This document shows, in pieces, positions 31,774 to 35,245 of a stretch of DNA of 35,245 bases. The notes under the pieces are model-generated. The model was not told the origin of the DNA, ran no database searches, and saw nothing but the letters and a program-made list of their open reading frames with translations. The translations under genes and the position numbers were made by a program. This stretch comes from Omnitrophica bacterium GWA2_41_15 (GTDB taxonomy: Bacteria > Omnitrophota > Gorgyraeia > Gygaellales > UBA12090): contig CAKKRH010000022.1 of assembly GCA_919902675.1 (NCBI GenBank), positions 1 through 35,245 of the forward strand, written 5' to 3'. Positions within the stretch are counted from its first letter, which is position 1, and every line of letters begins with the position of its first letter.

Positions 31774-32664
31774 TTACCTGAGCAATACCACCCGGTCGTC
31801 TTCCTTAACCTGCTTAATCATATCCTTGGTAACCGGGGTAGCCACGGACATCGTGTCCCTGACCTCTTCCACTTTAGCCTGGCCGAGCTTTTTATCCTTG
31901 CGAAAAATCTCGATGGTCTGACCTATGCCTACATTTTCCTTCTGGCCTAAGTTCACTACTATAAAGTCGTATTCCTTATTAACCACCAGGACCTTCCCCT
32001 CTAAAGGCGCTACGGCCGGTTCGGAAGAACTAACCTGAGGAACATCCGCGGTAGAAGGCGCGGGGGCAACCGGCATTGCCGGGCTGATATCCCCAGCGGG
32101 AACCGCCGGCACATTGCCCGCGGCAGGAGTAACCACTATCTTATCCAACTGCTGGACATCCTTATCTTTAACTTTAGGGTTGACTTCAGATTCTTTCAGT
32201 TTCTGTTCTAAGCTCTGCTTGGCCGTCTCAATGGTTGTTAATTGATTTCTCAGATCATCCAAAGCCTCTTTGCTGGCTTTAAGCTCTGCTTCTAAAGCAG
32301 ACTTGGCGGAAGTCAAGCCCCCTATAGTACTTTTGACTCCGGAAAGCTCAGCCAGAGCGCTTTCCTTTGCCTCCTTTTCCAGGGTCAACTCATTATTTGC
32401 TAAGGTAAGCTGATTGTCAAAATCTTTAATCTTGGCCTGTTTCTGGGTTATATCCTGCTTCAGGTCATCAATCTGGCCTTTTAAGTCAGTAATCTGCTTC
32501 TCTGCTGAACGCTTCTGCACCTCTAAACGCTCTTTTTCTTCAGTTAAAATGACGTTTTTTTCTTTCTCCTTCTGCAGGCCCATAAAACATAGAGCCGCCG
32601 CCGCGATTGCCGCGATCAGAAGAATAACCAAAAGCATTACCGGACCCTTAGCCTTATCACCCAT
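31774..32664 (-). CDS. Membrane-anchored coiled-coil protein with C-terminal beta domain, upstream of mreB
   Basis: 296 aa. A single N-terminal helix (VMLLVILLIAAIAAAALCFM) is followed by a long coiled coil (about 28-165), a Pro/Ala/Val-rich linker (about 175-220) and a beta-rich end: EGKVLVVNKEYDFIVVNLGQ, NVGIGQTIEIFRKDKKLGQA and MSVATPVTKDM. The end resembles the FlgT C-terminal/SH3-like barrel seen in envelope proteins. The overall plan parallels MreC (helix, coiled coil, barrel), but the sequence is unrelated. As first gene of the mre operon, behind AAGGAGGG, it probably serves in envelope or shape control. Function not established. Confidence 0.88.
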   Translation of the reverse strand: MGDKAKGPVMLLVILLIAAIAAAALCFMGLQKEKEKNVILTEEKERLEVQKRSAEKQITDLKGQIDDLKQDITQKQAKIKDFDNQLTLANNELTLEKEAKESALAELSGVKSTIGGLTSAKSALEAELKASKEALDDLRNQLTTIETAKQSLEQKLKESEVNPKVKDKDVQQLDKIVVTPAAGNVPAVPAGDISPAMPVAPAPSTADVPQVSSSEPAVAPLEGKVLVVNKEYDFIVVNLGQKENVGIGQTIEIFRKDKKLGQAKVEEVRDTMSVATPVTKDMIKQVKEDDRVVLLR

Positions 32665-32858
32665 AATCCCTCCTTAATGAGCCCGCCCGCGGCGGGGTGA
32701 ATTAACCCCGCCAAGCCCCCCGCCCGCGGCGGAGTCATACGAAACGGGGTAAGTCCAAGCGCGCTGCCATAATTGTTTACGAAGAATAAAACCTTAAGCC
32801 ACTCAATAAATAACAAGTTTTTTTCGGCAGGCGCTTATGCCTATTAATCTTAAGTTCA
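32665..32858 (-). promoter_or_regulatory. Long 5' leader of the mre operon with GC-rich hairpins
   Basis: About 190 nt between the predicted start and the first ATG. It contains two direct copies of CCGCCGCGGGCGGG and the hairpin ggcgggg-N8-ccccgcc (32691-32712) close to the ribosome-binding site, plus GGCA-taagcgcc-TGCC further up. No known riboswitch class was recognised; it may simply host intergenic repeats. Confidence 0.5.
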
Positions 32859-32886
32859 ATTATAACAATGAGTTTTAAAAATGCAA
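32859..32886 (-). promoter_or_regulatory. Promoter of the mre operon
   Basis: Minus strand TTGCAT (32881-32886), 16 bp, TATAAT (32859-32864), directly after the T-tract of the upstream terminator. Confidence 0.75.
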
Positions 32887-32888
32887 GT

Positions 32889-32940
32889 TTTTTTTAAATA
32901 AAAAACCCCGTTAGTAATATCTGCTGTTTTCTAACGAGGT
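32889..32940 (-). terminator. Rho-independent terminator after the 409-aa ORF
   Basis: Minus strand ACCTCGTTAG pairs with CTAACGGGGT (one mismatch) and is followed by a run of six T plus further T-rich sequence. It separates the right-hand ORF pair from the mre operon. Confidence 0.75.
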
Positions 32941-32995
32941 AAAAAATAATGAATACTTGTTTTGTTTTTTGGTCTTTTTCGCTTTTGAGTTAGTG

Positions 32996-33025
32996 AAGCT
33001 CCCCCGGGCTTTAGCCCGGGGCTTC
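32996..33025. repeat. GC-rich palindrome ccccgggct-tt-agcccgggg
   Basis: A 9-bp perfect stem with outer gaagc/gcttc pairing. This is a dispersed-repeat style hairpin without a T-tract. With the terminator, promoter and leader it accounts for the non-coding stretch 32665-33091; nothing else is evident there. Confidence 0.6.
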
Positions 33026-33091
33026 CTCCTAAAGCAGAAAGCACAATACATTTATCCCACGGACTTGAAACCCGGGGACTTCTGCGAAGGA

Positions 33092-34321
33092 TTAATTTAA
33101 ACTATATGAATTATTTTTGCTTCCGTAAAATCTATCTTCCTTAATGATATACCTGCGGGTATCGGCAATGACTAAGGCCTCTTTGTATTCCGGAGATGCT
33201 TCCCTGGCCTCAAACTGTTGAAGTTCAAAGATATCCGCTAAGCAGAGGATAAAGCTGTCTATCTTATCTTTAGTCTCTCCCTTTTCAAAACAGGCGGCTA
33301 AGTATTCTTTGAGCCTTTGGCCGGAGGGAGCAATCCCTCTCCTCACCATATGCCGGATATCGGCTAATTCCTTCTCCAGGTCAAAAGACTCTATCTCGGC
33401 CCTGCTTAACATCGGCAGGCTAAAATCAAGGCCGGTGAAACTTCCCGCCGGTTGAACCAGCATATTCATTTGGCGAAAGTCAATACCACCGATGACTTCA
33501 GGCTTTTTTGTAATTGTAAGCGCGGAACTCGCGATTTCAGGCACCCAGCCAACCACTTCATCCGCGGAATCTTTATCCCTAGATAAATAATATAAATACT
33601 CTAATGCTTTTATGATGTCCACTGACAGATTTTGTAACTGCAGAATAGTGTATTCACCCGTTTCAAAATTAAGCTTCACTTCTCTTATGGTGCCGCCATT
33701 AACATAACTTTCAAAAGTAATGGTTAACGCAGGAGTAGCATCACTAATTTCCCTATAAAAGGTAATATCAACCATTGCCTTGACACTATTGACTTTTACA
33801 TACTTAAAAGTAGTTTTTCCAATTCTTATATTTGCTCCGGATTCAGAATATGATCTTTCAATAGATAAATCTATAAAGACAGATTTTTCTAACTCAAGCG
33901 CCTTGGCCATTATTTCTTCAGCGTTTATAGAATCGCAGAGACTCTCTACTTCTCCTATTGCTTTGGATGTTTTCGCGCTATCTCCCGGAGGCTGCTTAGT
34001 TTTATCAATTAACTTTTTTAAATTTCCGGGCAGTTCCTTGATTTCGCCTAACTTTAAATCCCCTAATCTTAAATTTCTTAAATAGCCTACGACCTTTATC
34101 TTATTTTCACTGCTCAATAAAGATGACAATCCTTCCAGAATTTTCTTGCTTATTACCTCGTATAATTTATCCAAAGATTCAGTTAGCAGCGCAGAGCCGG
34201 CACTCGCGGATGCTGATAAGACCCGCATAATAAGTTGGATCGCTAATACAGATTGACAGTTATCTGCCTCCAGCGGCTCTGAATTGAACAGCTTATTGAA
34301 TCCTTCTCTCTGCCTTTTCAT
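33092..34321 (-). CDS. Uncharacterised protein with Omnitrophota-type C-terminal tail
   Basis: 409 aa, no recognised catalytic domain. The N-terminal part is helical (SASASAGSALLTESLDKLYE), and the middle is beta-rich (about 155-235, for example YVKVNSVKAMVDITFYREIS). The last 130 residues begin GGIDFRQMNMLVQPAGSFTG and continue FDLEKELADIRHMVRRGIAP, SGQRLKEYLAACFEKGETKD and ILCLADIFELQQFEAREASP. From memory, this tail (GGIDFR...GIxPSxxRxKEYxxA...CxxDIxxLE) closes many very large Omnitrophota proteins; that is not searched here. The ATG overlaps the previous stop (ATGA), but the frame is open 39 nt further upstream through a slippery A8 tract, so the start may be by frameshift instead. Confidence 0.75.
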   Translation of the reverse strand: MKRQREGFNKLFNSEPLEADNCQSVLAIQLIMRVLSASASAGSALLTESLDKLYEVISKKILEGLSSLLSSENKIKVVGYLRNLRLGDLKLGEIKELPGNLKKLIDKTKQPPGDSAKTSKAIGEVESLCDSINAEEIMAKALELEKSVFIDLSIERSYSESGANIRIGKTTFKYVKVNSVKAMVDITFYREISDATPALTITFESYVNGGTIREVKLNFETGEYTILQLQNLSVDIIKALEYLYYLSRDKDSADEVVGWVPEIASSALTITKKPEVIGGIDFRQMNMLVQPAGSFTGLDFSLPMLSRAEIESFDLEKELADIRHMVRRGIAPSGQRLKEYLAACFEKGETKDKIDSFILCLADIFELQQFEAREASPEYKEALVIADTRRYIIKEDRFYGSKNNSYSLN

Positions 34322-35245
34322 ATAATATGGCTCTTCATGGCTGTCTTTTTTTTGGGCCCCTTATACCATCCATAGTTTATTATAGGCCTTATCTCGACAA
34401 CAACCCCCTTGTTATTATAATAAACACGCAGTTCTATCAAAGGCAAAAGCGTATTCTGGCCATCCTCAGGCACTAATTCCAGAATCATATATTTGTTCTG
34501 ATTCCGTTCCTTATAATAATCCTTATGTTCGCCAGCAATAACTTTAATACGATACTTAGCGCCTTCAATTAATAGGGAAGCCGGCAACAAATAATATTTA
34601 TCTTTGGTGAAGGCGTTGGTGGGCAGGCCCGCATATGAAACAGGATTTATAGTAAGCTCTTTTCCTAAGATAGCGTTTTCAATGACTGTTTTGGTCAAGG
34701 CTTTCCTCAAGACTTTCTCAGCAAATATATCCGCGTTCAAGTTGGCGTAGAATTCCTTCAGCTTTTCCAGCTCTGATTTTATGGTCTCTTTTGCGTCTTG
34801 AGAAAGTTTCTCTAACTCAACAAAAATAATTCCATAAACCGATTTCCTAAGGCTTGCCAAATCATGTTTAGATGTTATCATTTCTATTATATTTTTAAAA
34901 TAATCTATGTCGCTAAATTTAGCCTTATCTAATTTATTCTTCATCATATCTAATATGGCGCCAAGCTCGTCTTTCTTCTCTTCTAATAAGGGCGAGCCTG
35001 TGGTTTGCCGCGCGAAATCGCTTCCATCCCACAAAACTTCTCCACTGCTATCCCCATCTATCGCCGAGCTGACAATGTTTTCTGCTGGTGTAGTGTATCC
35101 ATTGCTTATCTGAGGTAATTTCGGCATCAAATCTGCTATTCCCCCGCTCATATACCTCCTGATTACCTGTCCGGTAGGGGTGTGCAGGGTTTCAGAGAGG
35201 TTGTATTCGCCTTCCTGGAATGATTTCTGGTAGGCCTTAAAGTAG
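34318..35245 (-). CDS. Uncharacterised Omnitrophota-type large-protein fragment (5'-partial)
   Basis: The track starts this at 35151 (277 aa), but the frame stays open to the right edge, adding about 31 residues (YFKAYQKSFQEGEYNLSETL, then HTPTGQVIRRY). A W/Y-x-K-x-F-x-x-G-x-(Y/F)-N...GQVIxRxYxSGG pattern occurs, as I recall, inside giant Omnitrophota proteins, so I treat it as the end of a longer gene. The codons for IRRY happen to form AGGAGG 5 nt before the ATG at 35151, so internal initiation there is possible. The rest has a helical centre and a beta-rich end (KDKYYLLPASLLIEGAKYRI). It stops 4 nt into the next ORF, just after an A8 slippery tract. No function is recognised. Confidence 0.7.
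   Translation of the reverse strand, partial: YFKAYQKSFQEGEYNLSETLHTPTGQVIRRYMSGGIADLMPKLPQISNGYTTPAENIVSSAIDGDSSGEVLWDGSDFARQTTGSPLLEEKKDELGAILDMMKNKLDKAKFSDIDYFKNIIEMITSKHDLASLRKSVYGIIFVELEKLSQDAKETIKSELEKLKEFYANLNADIFAEKVLRKALTKTVIENAILGKELTINPVSYAGLPTNAFTKDKYYLLPASLLIEGAKYRIKVIAGEHKDYYKERNQNKYMILELVPEDGQNTLLPLIELRVYYNNKGVVVEIRPIINYGWYKGPKKKTAMKSHII
34345..34351 (-). other. dnaX-type -1 slippery heptamer A-AAA-AAG
   Basis: In the frame of the upstream ORF the codons are CCC AAA AAA AAG. A -1 slip on A-AAA-AAG continues as GAC AGC CAT and enters the 409-aa ORF before its ATG, bypassing the stop 27 nt later. AAGGGG, a Shine-Dalgarno-like stimulator, lies 5 nt upstream of the heptamer. No strong downstream stem-loop is visible. 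Confidence 0.5.

Noticed and set aside
32996-33025. Second terminator after the 409-aa ORF
   Set aside because: Strong stem but no T-tract; the hairpin at 32905-32940 with its T-run is the better terminator.
32859-33091. c-di-GMP or other known riboswitch in the mre leader region
   Set aside because: No conserved riboswitch core sequence could be recognised.
1-35245. tRNA or rRNA genes
   Set aside because: No cloverleaf with TTCGA-type T-loop or rRNA-like conserved block was seen on reading; a covariance scan was not possible.

Overview
The window looks like a chromosomal contig from an uncultivated Gram-negative bacterium, most likely Candidatus Omnitrophota. The reasons are: (i) two right-end ORFs carrying a tail (GGIDFR..., then GIAPSGQR...EYLAAC, then a CLADI segment) that I remember from very large Omnitrophota proteins; (ii) the gene mix of rod-shape operon, GldFG-like ABC system and type IV pilus ATPases; (iii) intergenic DNA full of small palindromic repeats. 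This placement is inference and was not searched.

Layout. 1-8.6 kb is an acyl-CoA metabolism block on the minus strand: thioesterase, PaaK-like acyl-CoA ligase, thiolase and a FadB-type hydratase/dehydrogenase (cut by the left edge). It is riddled with toxin-antitoxin-type small genes: Phd/RelE upstream of the thiolase; then, between thiolase and fadB, an orphan addiction-module antitoxin, a nucleotidyltransferase with a 62-aa partner, a RelE/XRE pair, and a zeta-type kinase with a 50-aa partner. These modules are separated by degenerate copies of the thiolase 3' end, plus one fragment resembling the fadB N-terminus. 8.6-9.5 kb holds ispH, divergent from the thioesterase with overlapping -35 boxes. 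9.5-9.9 kb is repeat-rich and contains a MITE-like element.

9.9-14.4 kb (plus strand) is a three-gene operon: ABC ATPase, GldF-GldG fusion and DUF4340 protein. 14.4-24.4 kb (minus) is a type IV pilus/type II secretion-like group: GAF/degenerate-GGDEF membrane protein, stand-alone MshEN protein, two PilB/GspE ATPases, pseudo-receiver HD-GYP protein and PilC/GspF, followed by a UvrD-like helicase. A second copy of the MITE-like element lies at 24.57-24.72 kb.

24.7-32.9 kb (minus) is the elongasome operon: coiled-coil membrane protein, mreB, mreC, mreD, mrdA, rodA and a TIGR03960-type radical SAM gene, driven by a clear sigma70-type promoter with a leader of about 190 nt. 33.1-35.2 kb (minus) holds two overlapping ORFs that a dnaX-type A-AAA-AAG slippery site could join.

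Several first-in-operon genes have a -10 box 4-7 nt upstream of the start codon and little or no usable leader, which suggests leaderless transcripts. No tRNA, rRNA or CRISPR array was seen.
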